From positions 46,281-110,280 of the forward strand of contig CAYRBI010000003.1 in assembly GCA_964422415.1 (NCBI GenBank): a DNA stretch of 64,000 nt. The letters run 5' to 3'. This document shows, piece by piece, positions 44,901 through 54,117 of the stretch (the first letter of the stretch is position 1; each line of letters starts with the position of its first letter). The notes below the pieces were generated by a model. It was given only the letters and a program-made list of their open reading frames with translations, ran no database searches and was not told the DNA's origin. The DNA is from OLB16 sp964422415 (GTDB taxonomy: Bacteria > Hinthialibacterota > Hinthialibacteria > OLB16). The position numbers and the translations under genes are program-made.

Positions 44901-45216
44901 TATCAGGCCCACTCCCCTGGGTGGCCTCCAATGGGCGAAAGCTTCCATTGACACCCGCTATGGGGTTGTATCGAGTTCCTGGCGCCGCGAGGGCGAGGCC
45001 CTCCTTCTCGACCTCGTACTCCCCGCCAACACTCATGGCCGCTTGGAGTTGCCTGTACCGGTGGGAGTCCACGCCGTCATCACCGAGGGTGGAAACACCA
45101 TCTTAAGCGGGGGAAAACCGGGCAAAGCGGAGGGTTTGAAGTACATCAACACCATTGGCGACCGGGCCATCTTTGAAGCCGGTTCTGGCACCTATTCATT
45201 CAGAATCTCCAAGTAG
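41956..45216 (+). CDS. Secreted alpha-L-rhamnosidase (GH78)
   Basis: A 1086-aa GH78 enzyme that removes terminal alpha-L-rhamnose from glycans such as rhamnogalacturonan. A signal peptide lies at about 20-38. The N-terminal fibronectin-like region (RHPRLTWLVAGTGRGAKQTAYHILVSD) and two jelly-roll domains (including FLRRTFDNG) precede the alpha/alpha barrel with IPTDCPQRDERLGWGGDAQI (acidic catalytic residues) and TIWELWNSDTEGPGMNSRNH, then the C-terminal beta domain. The start overlaps the NYN gene (ATGATGA). It probably works with the secreted BNR_4 protein on plant or algal polysaccharide. Confidence 0.95.
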   Translation: MMSNTTRRKTVSRWFSSPVNQLSRVVLLIVICQLSTAQTSQTDLSPAPTRLLCENQINPLGIDSRHPRLTWLVAGTGRGAKQTAYHILVSDTPESLSIDNGRLWDSGKVTGDQSVDVPYQGSPLESRAVYYWKVRTWDKDGNLSAWSETASWETGIFDREEWKAQWIKVSADNPNEEAFPFGDWIWAEGHQKENNSRIFLRRTFDNGTGVQVSSARIRLNVDNEFDLYLNGKLLGKGNSWENTSEFDVTHEIKEGQNVIAIEARNQDGECGVRFGFERIPVDGKSLAIVSDPEWKVTDQGVEGWQNPGFDDSAWKPAVVVAKNGEGAWGTHMRINKPTPPVLTRKSFSLAKEIKSARAYVSGLGCYVMTLNGQRVGPNILAPDWTDYTKRIQYQTYDITSLLKKGENAIGMFLGNAWWGETLMGQTAVRYKPDAFLALCQIEVEYTDRSHETVISDTTWKKHSSPVLYDSLYHGESYDANLELPGWDQPGYKDDEWTAVEPAEPVTARMVSQQCESIQVTQELKPVSVKESSPGVFVFDMGQNMVGWARLKVSGTAGTTVQLRFAEVLKDDGTIYTENYRSAKVTDHYTLKGGSEEVWEPHFTYRGYRYVEVTGYPGTPTLEAITGVVFNSNVRQIGHFECSNDLINQIQKNITWTIRGNIESIPTDCPQRDERLGWGGDAQIIAPAASRNFDMARFYEKWVTDLADSQNPEEGWVSDVAPSVGWGPASPGWGDALVIVPWVVYQEYGDTRILEDHFDAMAKWVGFMEKKSVKGIYTPDHIYGDWIAPASSPKEPIATAYFYYSTSLLARMAKILGKDNDYNHFNALAIRIANAYNHAYFNQGKGEYQSGTQFANLQPLYFGIVPNERESEVAEKVVKDIRARDFHLSTGILGSSFLMPTLSRWSNDKEVLWRLAVQDTYPSWGYMVKKGATTIWELWNSDTEGPGMNSRNHYALGAVGQWYYQSLAGVDSDPDEPGYKKVRIRPTPLGGLQWAKASIDTRYGVVSSSWRREGEALLLDLVLPANTHGRLELPVPVGVHAVITEGGNTILSGGKPGKAEGLKYINTIGDRAIFEAGSGTYSFRISK

Positions 45217-45255
45217 ACCTAATGTCAGGGGGGGATAGCGGCAACGCTTCCCCCC

Positions 45256-45462
45256 TCACCTGAAGTAGGGTAACCAGAACACAATGAACATCGTGAAGAT
45301 GTTCAGCCCCACCGAATAGGCGATCAACCCGAAGCGTTCACGCGCGTTGTCTTCTCTGGGCAGGATGGTATTCATCAAGTTGGCCAGCAGCGCTGTGTCC
45401 TCCCCGACAGAGAATGGTGCATAGAGCAAGATGGAAGAGGGACTTTTTCGAGAGTGATGCAT
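45256..45462 (-). CDS. Possible small membrane protein (68 aa)
   Basis: A minus-strand ORF in the 394-bp gap 45217-45610. The C-terminal third is one strongly hydrophobic helix (about 45-65) ending WLPYFR; the first part contains an NTILPREDNARERFG stretch. There is no normal ribosome-binding site, only the G-rich repeat 10 bases upstream. It may be a real small protein, or the tail of a decayed transporter gene. The rest of the gap is repeat. Confidence 0.3.
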   Translation of the reverse strand: MHHSRKSPSSILLYAPFSVGEDTALLANLMNTILPREDNARERFGLIAYSVGLNIFTMFIVFWLPYFR

Positions 45463-45473
45463 TGGAGAATCCC

Positions 45474-45585
45474 CCCCACCCCAACCCTCCCCCGCCAGGG
45501 GGGAGGGAGCAAACACAACACACTAAAGTGTGAACTCCAAACACACCCTCCCCCCTGGCGGGGGAGGGTTGGGGTGGGGGGAATA
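45474..45585. repeat. Composite C/G palindrome repeat with central short palindrome
   Basis: The same plan as 5089-5190: C/G palindrome (45474-45507), a CACTAAAGTGTGAACTCC unit (about 45518-45542) and an inverted C/G palindrome (45546-45582). It lies just downstream of metH on the other strand. Confidence 0.8.
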
Positions 45586-45610
45586 CCTCGACACCACTCA
45601 CAAAAGTGAC

Positions 45611-48600
45611 TTATACACTCGCTTCCTCCAAAGCCTCACCGACAGAGAAGTATCTCGCCTCCGGGTGGTGAAAGACCAGGGCACTCACCGAGGCTTCAGG
45701 CTCCATCATGCACTCCTCCGTAAGTTCAACCCCGATCTCCTCCGGATGCAGTAACTCCCAGAGGATCTTCTGATCCTCCAGATCCGGGCAGGCGGGGTAT
45801 CCAAAGGAGACCCGGAGGCCACGGTAGTGGGCACGCAATTTGTCTTTCATGGAGAGTTCCGGAGGATCATTGATCCCCCACATATTCCGGATACGTTCAT
45901 GGAGGTATTCCGCCAATGCTTCAGCGCTTTCAATCGCCAGGGCCTGGATCGCATGGCTCTTGAGATACTCCCCACTCTCCCGCCAGTGTTGATACAGATC
46001 ACGTACCCCTTCTCCACAGGAAACCACAAAGAGCGCAATTGAGTCGAGTCTTCCCTTCTCCGCTGGCAGAACAAAGTCCGCCAGACACAGCCGGGCGCCA
46101 AAGGTCTGGCGCGGAAAGGTAAAACGCTGAATCTCCTTTTGACCCGCGCCATCCAACAAAACGATGGAGTCGCCCTCGCTCACCGCACGGAAGAACCGCC
46201 ACACCCCACGTGGAGGCATCCAATCATGAGCCAGGACCTCATCCTCCATCTGGCGGATCCGCTCACGCAGGCTCAACGCCATCTCATCTCCCTGCTCAAG
46301 AAGCTTTGCCACATTCCCACGTAATCCCAGGTGCTTGCCATAGAGCATCTGTGGATTCAGATATGGCCAGACCTCCTCCAGGGAGATCCGTTCCAGCTGG
46401 TGCGGCTTCAGATCGGGTGGAACAGGTGGAACGAGATCATGCGAGATGATTCTCTCGTCCTTGGAGGATTTTACACACGGTGGAGAGACCGCTACCGGCG
46501 CCTTCAGGGATTGCTCCCGGACCTCACGCCGTTCCTCACAAAGGCGCGCAAATTGCTCAGAGGAGCTCAAACGGTTGGCGAGATCCAAGCCCCCCATCGC
46601 ATCCTTGGCATACAGTACTGGAGATTCGTATTTGGGTTGAATCCGCGTGTCGGTGAACTTCTGTGAGAGAGCCGCCCCACCTACAAGGAGCGGGAGACAA
46701 ATGCCCGCCGCCTGAAGATCCGCGGCAGTGACCACCATCTGCTGGGCACTCTTCACCAACAGCCCAGAGAGGCCAATCATGTCGGGGGTGTGTTCGCGGA
46801 CCGCCTCAATCAGCTTTTCAGGGGTCACCTTGATACCCAAATCGGTGACCGCGTAACCGTTATTCGAAAGGATGATCTGCACGAGGTTCTTGCCGATGTC
46901 ATGCACATCCCCTTTCACGGTGGCCAACAGGACCCGCCCACGTGTTTCGATCTCCGCCTTGTCCATGAAACTTTCGAGATACGAAACCGCGGTCTTCATG
47001 GCCTCCGCCGATTGCAGAACCTCCGCTACAATGAGCTGGTTGTCATTGAAGAGCCGCCCAACCTCATCCATCCCCGCCATTAAGGGACCGTTGATGATGG
47101 CTAATGGCGGGGCTTCCTTGAGCTTCAGATCGAGGTCCTCAAGCAAACCATCCCGGCTGCCCTCCAGAATATACTGTTTAAGGCGTTCATCCACCGATTC
47201 GGGCCGGACATGAACCTTAGCCTGAGATTGGCGGTCACGGAACTTGGCGGCAAAAGCCGTGGCGGCATCCCCCGTGCGGTTGAAGAGGAGATCCTCGGCC
47301 AGAGTCAACTCCTCCTTGGGGATCTGTGTGAAGCGGACCAGTTTCTCGCTGTTGACAATCGCCATGGTCAATCCCGCCTCGACACAACGGTGCAGGAAGA
47401 CTGAGTTGAGTACTTCCCGGCCCGCCTCGGGTAAACCGAAGGAGACATTGCTGATACCCAACACAATCCCGCATTTAGGAAACCGCTGGTGAATCAGCCG
47501 CACCCCCTCGATGGTTTCAGCGGCCGAGCCGATGTAGTTCTCATCTCCCGTGGCACAGGGGAAGACCAGCGGATCAAAGACCAGATCCTCCTCGGGAACC
47601 CCATACTTCTCTGTCAACAGTTGGTGGCTTCTTACTGCCACCTCGAGTTTCCTTTGGCGTGTCACAGCCATCCCCTGGGTCAGGTCATCATCGATGCAGC
47701 CCACCACCAGCGCGGCTCCATACCGGCGCGCGAGGGGGATCACCTTCTCGAAGCGTTCCTCACCATCTTCTAGATTCACCGAGTTGATGATTGATTTCCC
47801 CTGGATGAGTTTGAGGGCCGCCTCAATCACGGCCACATCGGTGCTGTCAATCATGACCGGCACCTTGACCTTCTTGACCACCAGCGAGATGAGGCTCTTC
47901 ATACTGGCCAATTCATCTCCATCCGGATCAGCGGTGCAGACATCGATCAGGTGAGCGCCAGAACGGACCTGACGGCGTGCGATCTCCGAGGCTTGGTCGA
48001 AATCACCCTCACGGATCATGCGTTTGAAGGCCCGGGAGCCGATCACATTGGTGCGTTCACCCACGATGAGCAGGCCTTGGGCTGGATCATCCAATGGCAA
48101 GACCTCAATCCCAGACAGGCGGGCATGGCGGTCAGGAGAGGGATGCCGTGGGGGAATCCCAATCAACTCCGTACGCAGCGCCCGGATGTATTCCGGAGTG
48201 GTACCACAGCAGCCACCCACGATATTCAGCCAGCCTTCCTCGGCGAAACGGCGTAGCTCCGTGGCGATCATGGCGGGGGTTTCGTTGTAATTTCCATCCA
48301 CATCCGGCAGGCCCGCATTGGGATAGCACGAAATAAAGTGGTTGGATTGGTCCGCCAGCGTACGAATATGATCGGTCATGAAGGTGGGGCCGGTGGCGCA
48401 GTTCAGACCAATCGAGAGCAGTTTGGCATGATCGAGTGAAGCCAGCAGGGCTTCGACACCCTGACCAGCGAGCATCGTGCCCAAGGACTCAATAGTAACC
48501 GAGACCATCAACGGTACCTCGATGCCCGCTTCACGCATTGCCCGGCGGCCACCGATGATGGCGGCCTTCAAGTTCAACGTGTCCATGACCGTTTCGATCA

Positions 48601-49114
48601 GCAGCGTGTCGACACCGCCATCGATCAGACCCTTGGCCTGGATGGCAAAGGACTCAGCCATCTCCTCAAAAGTGACCCCACCGGTGATCGAGAGAGCCTT
48701 GGTCGTCGGTCCAATCGAGCCCGCCACGAAACGCGGCCAGCCGCGGGTAGAGAATTCATCGGCGGCAGCCCGCGCCACCTCCGCAGCTTTCCGGCTGATG
48801 GCATAAGCCTGGTCAGCGATACCAAATTCCGTCAACACCATGGGCATGGAACCGAAGCTGTTGGTCTCGATAATGTCGGCCCCAGCATCGAGATAATGCT
48901 TGTGTATTCCCAGTATCCATTCGGGGTGGGTTACCAAGAGGTGTTCACTACAATTCTCGAAGCGTGGGCCGCCCCAATCCTCATCGGTGGGATGCAGGGC
49001 ATGGATCTGTGTCCCCATCGCTCCATCAAGGAAGAGCAGGCGTTCATTTATTAAGCTGCGGAGTGCTCCAGCGGACTCCTTCGCGCGGATTTGTGCAAGT
49101 TTATTTTGTGGCAT
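45611..49114 (-). CDS. metH: Cobalamin-dependent methionine synthase
   Basis: A 1167-aa MetH that transfers a methyl group from methyltetrahydrofolate to homocysteine through cobalamin. Homocysteine domain (about 15-330): LFLDGAMGTQIHAL and zinc cysteines in GLNCATGP and GGCCGTTPEYI. Pterin domain (about 340-610): IVGERTNVIGSRAFKRMI. Cobalamin domain (about 650-890): VKGDVHDIGKNLV with the His ligand and GLSGLLVKSAQQM. Activation domain (about 900-1150), including RVSFGYPACPDLEDQ, for AdoMet. Length is slightly under the usual 1200-1230. AAGG precedes the ATG weakly. No cobalamin riboswitch is apparent in the 175 bases upstream. Confidence 0.97.
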   Translation of the reverse strand: MPQNKLAQIRAKESAGALRSLINERLLFLDGAMGTQIHALHPTDEDWGGPRFENCSEHLLVTHPEWILGIHKHYLDAGADIIETNSFGSMPMVLTEFGIADQAYAISRKAAEVARAAADEFSTRGWPRFVAGSIGPTTKALSITGGVTFEEMAESFAIQAKGLIDGGVDTLLIETVMDTLNLKAAIIGGRRAMREAGIEVPLMVSVTIESLGTMLAGQGVEALLASLDHAKLLSIGLNCATGPTFMTDHIRTLADQSNHFISCYPNAGLPDVDGNYNETPAMIATELRRFAEEGWLNIVGGCCGTTPEYIRALRTELIGIPPRHPSPDRHARLSGIEVLPLDDPAQGLLIVGERTNVIGSRAFKRMIREGDFDQASEIARRQVRSGAHLIDVCTADPDGDELASMKSLISLVVKKVKVPVMIDSTDVAVIEAALKLIQGKSIINSVNLEDGEERFEKVIPLARRYGAALVVGCIDDDLTQGMAVTRQRKLEVAVRSHQLLTEKYGVPEEDLVFDPLVFPCATGDENYIGSAAETIEGVRLIHQRFPKCGIVLGISNVSFGLPEAGREVLNSVFLHRCVEAGLTMAIVNSEKLVRFTQIPKEELTLAEDLLFNRTGDAATAFAAKFRDRQSQAKVHVRPESVDERLKQYILEGSRDGLLEDLDLKLKEAPPLAIINGPLMAGMDEVGRLFNDNQLIVAEVLQSAEAMKTAVSYLESFMDKAEIETRGRVLLATVKGDVHDIGKNLVQIILSNNGYAVTDLGIKVTPEKLIEAVREHTPDMIGLSGLLVKSAQQMVVTAADLQAAGICLPLLVGGAALSQKFTDTRIQPKYESPVLYAKDAMGGLDLANRLSSSEQFARLCEERREVREQSLKAPVAVSPPCVKSSKDERIISHDLVPPVPPDLKPHQLERISLEEVWPYLNPQMLYGKHLGLRGNVAKLLEQGDEMALSLRERIRQMEDEVLAHDWMPPRGVWRFFRAVSEGDSIVLLDGAGQKEIQRFTFPRQTFGARLCLADFVLPAEKGRLDSIALFVVSCGEGVRDLYQHWRESGEYLKSHAIQALAIESAEALAEYLHERIRNMWGINDPPELSMKDKLRAHYRGLRVSFGYPACPDLEDQKILWELLHPEEIGVELTEECMMEPEASVSALVFHHPEARYFSVGEALEEASV

Positions 49115-49197
49115 CGTCGTAGACCTTATCTTGGGGTGAAAGACAGACCATGAGAAGGGCTGAAGGCTACCAGGGATTTGTTAATGGGAAATTAACA

Positions 49198-49266
49198 GCC
49201 CTCAATCCCCCTTCTCCCTCTTGTATCGCACGGGTGTGTGCGCTTGGGAGAAGGGGATTGGGGGGA
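49198..49266. repeat. Inverted repeat upstream of metH
   Basis: Arms of about 17 bases (CAATCCCCCTTCTCCC at about 49203 and GGGAGAAGGGGATTGGGG at about 49246) enclose a 27-base loop. It is related in style to the C/G palindromes and lies between metH and the convergent-side stop of the oxidoreductase gene. Confidence 0.6.
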
Positions 49267-49289
49267 TGCGGTTGGAAGATGGAGTAACC

Positions 49290-50588
49290 CTACCCCCTCT
49301 TCCACTCCCCGCGATACTCATAATCGAGCAAGGCGTTGGCCTCATCCGAGTTCGTGAAGCGTTCGGCCTGGGCATCCCAGTAGAGCTTCATTCCGGCCTT
49401 GAGGGCGATGTTGGCGATCAAGCAGGTGGTAGTAGACCGGTGAGTCACTTCAGGTGGTGAGATAGGTTTCTCACGGGACTTCACGCACTCCAGGAATTGT
49501 TTGACATGCGGGTGATCTTGCTCTGAACCGCCGCCACTCTGGGCCGCGATCCGTAGCTGTCTTTTGTCATCCAGCTCGGGAATGATCTTCCAGCCACCAC
49601 GATCCACGAACAGGGATCCCTCGGTTCCATAAAAGCGGATCCCATAGGTTTCCTGGTACTCGGGGTATTGATTGCACACCCGGTTGGTATAAGTGGCGAT
49701 GAAGCCCGGATATTCCCAGGTGACGTGAACCGTGTCGGGTGTCTCACGGTTATCCTTGAGGAAGTACTTGCCACCAGTAGCCGAAACAGATAATGGCGCG
49801 TCCACACGCATGGCCCATTGGACAATGTCCATCAGGTGGACACCCCAGTCGGTGACCTTGCCTCCGGAGTAATTCCAGAACCAGCGGAAATTGAGGAACC
49901 GGTTGGGATTGAAAGTACGCTCTGGCGCGGGTCCCTGCCAGAACTCCCAATCGAGTGACTTGGGGGGAGCCTCATCCGCGGGTGACCCAATTCCGTTGGG
50001 GGTTTCGTTATCGAAATTCCAGGCCTCGACCATGGTGACTTTCCCGATGGCTCCACTGGCTACAAGCTCGACCGCCTTTTGGAAATGGGCTCCAGAGCGC
50101 TGTTGGGTACCGCACTGGACAATCCGGCCATGCTTCTGGGCGGCCTCGATAATCCGCCGTCCCTCGGCCACCACCAGAGCCAGAGGCTTCTCGACATACA
50201 CATCCTTCCCCGCCTCTAGAGCCATGATGGCGGGAATGGCGTGCCAATGATCCGGGGTTGAGATGTGGACTGCATCGATATCCTCCCGCGCGATCACCTC
50301 GCGGAAGTCATGGTACCCCTTAGCGGCACCCTGAGTTTTCTCGATTGCTTTCTTGAGGTTGGGCTCATACACATCACAGACCGCCACGATATCCGCCAGC
50401 CCCGTATCCATGAACATACCCATGCCGTGCTGGCCCTTACCTCCCACCCCGATTGAGGCCACACGGATACGTTCATTGGCCCCGCGCGCCGAAGATGGCA
50501 GGATCGATGGGAGGGTAATTGAAGCTCCCGCAAGTAATGAGGTGGTCTTCACGAAATTACGGCGGGAGAGGGGGAGTTCCTTGGCCAT
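49290..50588 (-). CDS. TAT-exported Gfo/Idh/MocA-family oxidoreductase
   Basis: A 432-aa NAD(P)-dependent sugar oxidoreductase. ATG 50588 (CGGAGGA 8 bases upstream) gives a twin-arginine signal (LSRRNFVKTTSLLAGASITL, 7-26). The Rossmann core has VASIGVGGKGQHGMGMF, AVCDVY and ISTPDHWHAIPAIMALEAGKDVYVEKPLAL (the EKP motif with catalytic Lys), then the C-terminal alpha/beta domain with WGVHLMDIVQWAM. Such periplasmic members, frequent in planctomycete-like and Hydrogenedentes-like genomes, are thought to process sugars or inositol. The bound cofactor must be loaded before export. Confidence 0.9.
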   Translation of the reverse strand: MAKELPLSRRNFVKTTSLLAGASITLPSILPSSARGANERIRVASIGVGGKGQHGMGMFMDTGLADIVAVCDVYEPNLKKAIEKTQGAAKGYHDFREVIAREDIDAVHISTPDHWHAIPAIMALEAGKDVYVEKPLALVVAEGRRIIEAAQKHGRIVQCGTQQRSGAHFQKAVELVASGAIGKVTMVEAWNFDNETPNGIGSPADEAPPKSLDWEFWQGPAPERTFNPNRFLNFRWFWNYSGGKVTDWGVHLMDIVQWAMRVDAPLSVSATGGKYFLKDNRETPDTVHVTWEYPGFIATYTNRVCNQYPEYQETYGIRFYGTEGSLFVDRGGWKIIPELDDKRQLRIAAQSGGGSEQDHPHVKQFLECVKSREKPISPPEVTHRSTTTCLIANIALKAGMKLYWDAQAERFTNSDEANALLDYEYRGEWKRG

Positions 50589-50655
50589 GACACACAGTCC
50601 TCCGGGCAAGATGTGGTTAATACACGGGAGGAATCATGCGGCAGTGGTCAGCGTG

Positions 50656-52494
50656 TTACCAGTCCCTGAGGAGACAAAGGAGATCATTGGTATCAAATAC
50701 AAGATCTCCATTCTGATCGCCCGGAACCGGAGAGGGTTGTAGGACTGACCTCCAATATAAGAGAAGCTGAATAAAGTCGAGTCTATTGATGTCTCCATCA
50801 CCATTAATATCCCCGGCCAGAGGGGGATAACCATACTCAAAAGCGCCCATATCGATCACCGGCTGTCCATCTCCATTCCCATCCGCCGCCCGGACACGTC
50901 CAGCATAATCACCAAAGCTCCACACCATATTCCCGGCAGTCCCATGAAGGACGTTACTGCCAGAATCGATACATGGGCTCCCTAATGAAAGACGAAAACC
51001 TAGAATCTGGAAAGCACCCCCAATGTGAGCCACGCTGGAGGCATCTCCCCAGACTGTGAGGGTTTGGGTGGTGTTCGAGACAATCGGGAAGAGGGTGGTC
51101 AGGCTGGTATCCGGAAGCAGAAACATGGAGCCATCGGCGAATTGATCAGGCGCCCAGGAGGAGGGAGAGGCCGTGGTCAACACTGTCTGATACGGAGCCA
51201 CGGAGGGATAGGTGACCCCTTTCCAGGTTCCATTCGCTCCAGATACGAAAAGCGGATCGGTATCCAGATTTCCCGCGCCTGGAATACTCTCATCAACAAT
51301 AGAGTGGCGGATGGAGATGGGCGAGTGATCATCATTACGCACATCGGCTGTTCCGTTCAAGATGATCGAGTTCGCCATGGTCACCTCGCTGATGAGGCCA
51401 CTCGGCAGAAGATTTCCGGTGGAAAGCCATGCCCCCACGGGAGCGGTATTGCCTTGGATAATGCAACCCGAGGCCTGTAACTCGGAGATCGAGGAGAAGA
51501 TTCCGCCGCCCTCATCAGCGGAGTTCCCCGCCAGGATACAACTGTTCATGGAAACCTTACTTAAGGTCGAGAAGAGTACACCTCCTCCTTTCCCTTTGGT
51601 GGAATTCCCTACCACCGCGCATCCCCCCAAAGAGACAGTGGACTGATCCGCGACCACACCCCCCCCACTTCCTTTCGCGGTGTTACCACTGATCACACAA
51701 TGGCGTAGAGAAACCATGGAATCCGTACAGAAAAGCCCACCCCCGACAGGATTGATGTGAGTATCAGCCTTGTTGCCGGTAAAGAGGCAATCTTGGAAAA
51801 AGGGGGATGCACTGGAGCAATACACTCCCGCTCCGATGATGCCTTCATTTCCGAGTATCCGGCATCCCACAAACTTGGGCGATCCCCCTTGCTGGCATGA
51901 GATGCCCCCACCTGTGTTGGCGAGAAAAGTACAATTTTTGAAGAGCGGCGAGGATCCATTCTCACAGTGAGCCCCACCCCCAAAAGAGTCTCCTGTGTTG
52001 TTCTCGAACAAACAATTTTCGAATTCTGGAGAAGAACCACTCGTGCACAGGACGCCACCACCACTCCGCCGGGCATAATTGTCTGAGATCACACAGTCCC
52101 GGATAAACCCATTGGCGGAGGAAAAGAGTAGCCCCGCACCTTTTGTCCCGGTTTCACCTCCAGTAATAAGGAATCCCTGGACCAATACCCGCGAGACACC
52201 ATTAAATACCAGGGCTGACACCCCTCCCGAGGCATGGATCCGCGGCCGGGAGTTGGTAACACGATGGATTAAGGAGACACCTGATTTCATCTGAAGGGGG
52301 AAGGTCTCACCCGTGGTCACAGCATAGATCCCAGCGGAAACGAGGATTGTATCCCCATCCGTGGAGGCCGCGAGCGCTGTAGAAATACTGGAATAAGGTG
52401 TTTCCCCTTGATGCCCGACCAACAGTGTAGCGGACCAACAAGGGCAGACCATGAGCGAAACAAGAAGTGGGAGGAGAAGCTTCCTTGCAGACAT
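50656..52494 (-). CDS. Secreted parallel beta-helix protein with C-terminal dockerin-like pair
   Basis: A 612-aa protein starting at ATG 52494 (AGGAAG upstream) with a signal peptide (MSARKLLLPLLVSLMVCPCWS). Residues 30-470 are pectate-lyase-like beta-helix coils with repeated N-x-G-x-x-x-G-G-G, N-C-x-F and VSGNTAKGSGGG steps. After an Asn/Ser-rich region comes a type I dockerin-like pair (GDINGDGDINRLDFIQLLLY and GDQNGDLVFDTNDLLCLLRD), whose Ca-binding Asp/Asn positions are mostly present. The catalytic site is not evident. It may bind polysaccharide or a surface scaffold. Confidence 0.8.
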   Translation of the reverse strand: MSARKLLLPLLVSLMVCPCWSATLLVGHQGETPYSSISTALAASTDGDTILVSAGIYAVTTGETFPLQMKSGVSLIHRVTNSRPRIHASGGVSALVFNGVSRVLVQGFLITGGETGTKGAGLLFSSANGFIRDCVISDNYARRSGGGVLCTSGSSPEFENCLFENNTGDSFGGGAHCENGSSPLFKNCTFLANTGGGISCQQGGSPKFVGCRILGNEGIIGAGVYCSSASPFFQDCLFTGNKADTHINPVGGGLFCTDSMVSLRHCVISGNTAKGSGGGVVADQSTVSLGGCAVVGNSTKGKGGGVLFSTLSKVSMNSCILAGNSADEGGGIFSSISELQASGCIIQGNTAPVGAWLSTGNLLPSGLISEVTMANSIILNGTADVRNDDHSPISIRHSIVDESIPGAGNLDTDPLFVSGANGTWKGVTYPSVAPYQTVLTTASPSSWAPDQFADGSMFLLPDTSLTTLFPIVSNTTQTLTVWGDASSVAHIGGAFQILGFRLSLGSPCIDSGSNVLHGTAGNMVWSFGDYAGRVRAADGNGDGQPVIDMGAFEYGYPPLAGDINGDGDINRLDFIQLLLYWRSVLQPSPVPGDQNGDLVFDTNDLLCLLRDW

Positions 52495-52645
52495 GACCGA
52501 CTTCCTAGCGTGTACGCGCTCCGGTGTCAATAAGGGACAGATGAAGAAAGGTCTTGCAGTACGCGCTGGAATTGTTATTTTCACCCCTTGCACTCGTCCC
52601 GAGATTATTATCCCTTCGCTACCAGGAGGAACCCGGACATTGAAC

Positions 52646-54052
52646 ATGATCCTGTGGGGCATTTTAGCCTATATTGCCTTCCAGCTTCTCGTTGGCCTTT
52701 TAGTCTCCACACACATCAAGAGTGAATCGGACTATCTTCTCGGTGGCCGCCGGTTTGGCCGGGTCATGCTCACGATGACCATTTTCGCCACTTGGTTTGG
52801 CGCCGAGACTTGTATTGGCGCCTCTGGTGAAGTCTATGCCAATGGACTTGCGGGGGCGCGGATGGACCCATTCGGGTACACCCTATGCTTGTTTCTCATG
52901 GGTGCGCTCCTCGCGGCCCCCTTGTGGCGCAAGAAGTACACGACTTTGGCGGATCTGTTCAAAGAACGTTTTTCGGGCGGTGTCGAAAAATTGGCGGTCA
53001 TTCTCATGGTACCCACCTCGGTCATCTGGGCCTCGGCACAGATCCGGGCGTTTGGATCAGTACTCTCTGCTTCCTCGAGTTTGGATTTATCCGTGGCTAT
53101 TTCCTTGGCTGCTGCGGTGGTGATCATTTATACCGCCCAAGGTGGGATGATTGCGGACGCGATCACGGATTTCCTGCAAGGTGTGGTGCTGATCGTGGGC
53201 CTCGTTTTGATTGTGGGGGTAATCGGTTGGGATTATTTTTCTGGCAGTTTTCCTGCATTCGATACTTCTCGTCTTAATTTCACTTATGCGGAGGAAGATG
53301 GGGTTCTGGTTCAACTCGAATCCTGGTCCATCCCCATCATTGGTTCCCTGCTGTCCCAGGAGCTCATCTCACGTGCCTTGGCGGCACGTTCCCCCAACAT
53401 CGCCCGGCAAGCTTCGCTCTTGGGTGCCGGCCTTTATCTGTTTGTGGGGATGATGCCAGTGCTACTAGGTTTGGTCGGTCCCGTATTGGTACCTAACCTA
53501 GCCAATCCAGAAGGTTTTCTCCCCGCCTTGGCTCAGAAGTATCTGAATCCCATTGCCTATATTATCTTCGCGGGCGCATTAATCTCAGCCATCCTCTCAA
53601 CTGTGGATAGCTGCTTGCTGGCGGCAGGGGGGCTCACCTCTCACAACCTGGTCATTCCGATGTTCAAGGATCCCAGCGAGAAGGTCAAAGTACGCATCTC
53701 GCGTTGGTCGGTAGTCGTCTTCGGATTGTTTTCATATTGGCTGGCCATGCATGCGGAAGGAGTCCACGATCTGGTGGAGGAGGCCTCAGCCTTTGGAAGC
53801 ACAGGCATCTTTGTGGTGGTGATGTTTGGGTTGTTCACTCCCTTTGGCAAGATGTGGAGTGGTTATGTCACCTTGGTCGTGGGAATCACGGTGTATGTCC
53901 TTGGCAACTACTTCATCAAAGTGGACTACCCTTATCTCCTCTCACTCTCGGCCTCCATCATCGCCTATGTCGTGACCGCGAGTTGGGAACACCTTCGTGA
54001 GAGAAGCTCACTCACAGGTCTGGAACCCCGCACCGCCGAAGAAGAGAGTTGA
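52646..54052 (+). CDS. Sodium:solute symporter family transporter
   Basis: A 468-aa SSS-family permease with about 12-13 membrane helices. The first helices carry IAFQLLVGLLVSTHIKSESDYLLGGRRFG; ATWFGAETCIGASGEVYANG is the TM2 motif; AGALISAILSTVDSCLLAAGG is the SSS Na2-site helix. AGGAGGA (52624-52630) is 9 bases from an in-frame TTG (52640) and 15 from ATG 52646, so TTG may be the true start. The substrate could be a sugar, myo-inositol or amino acid. The upstream frame from 52451 is a shadow of the divergent gene. Confidence 0.85.
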   Translation: MILWGILAYIAFQLLVGLLVSTHIKSESDYLLGGRRFGRVMLTMTIFATWFGAETCIGASGEVYANGLAGARMDPFGYTLCLFLMGALLAAPLWRKKYTTLADLFKERFSGGVEKLAVILMVPTSVIWASAQIRAFGSVLSASSSLDLSVAISLAAAVVIIYTAQGGMIADAITDFLQGVVLIVGLVLIVGVIGWDYFSGSFPAFDTSRLNFTYAEEDGVLVQLESWSIPIIGSLLSQELISRALAARSPNIARQASLLGAGLYLFVGMMPVLLGLVGPVLVPNLANPEGFLPALAQKYLNPIAYIIFAGALISAILSTVDSCLLAAGGLTSHNLVIPMFKDPSEKVKVRISRWSVVVFGLFSYWLAMHAEGVHDLVEEASAFGSTGIFVVVMFGLFTPFGKMWSGYVTLVVGITVYVLGNYFIKVDYPYLLSLSASIIAYVVTASWEHLRERSSLTGLEPRTAEEES

Positions 54053-54117
54053 TTGTTTGATATCTGTTGTATATGGGACACGCCCCTTATCGAACGGGCT
54101 GAGAAGGGTACATCGAT

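Noticed and set aside
49115..49289. Cobalamin or SAM riboswitch upstream of metH
   Set aside because: The 175-bp gap shows only an inverted repeat; I could not find a B12-box-like or SAM-type core.
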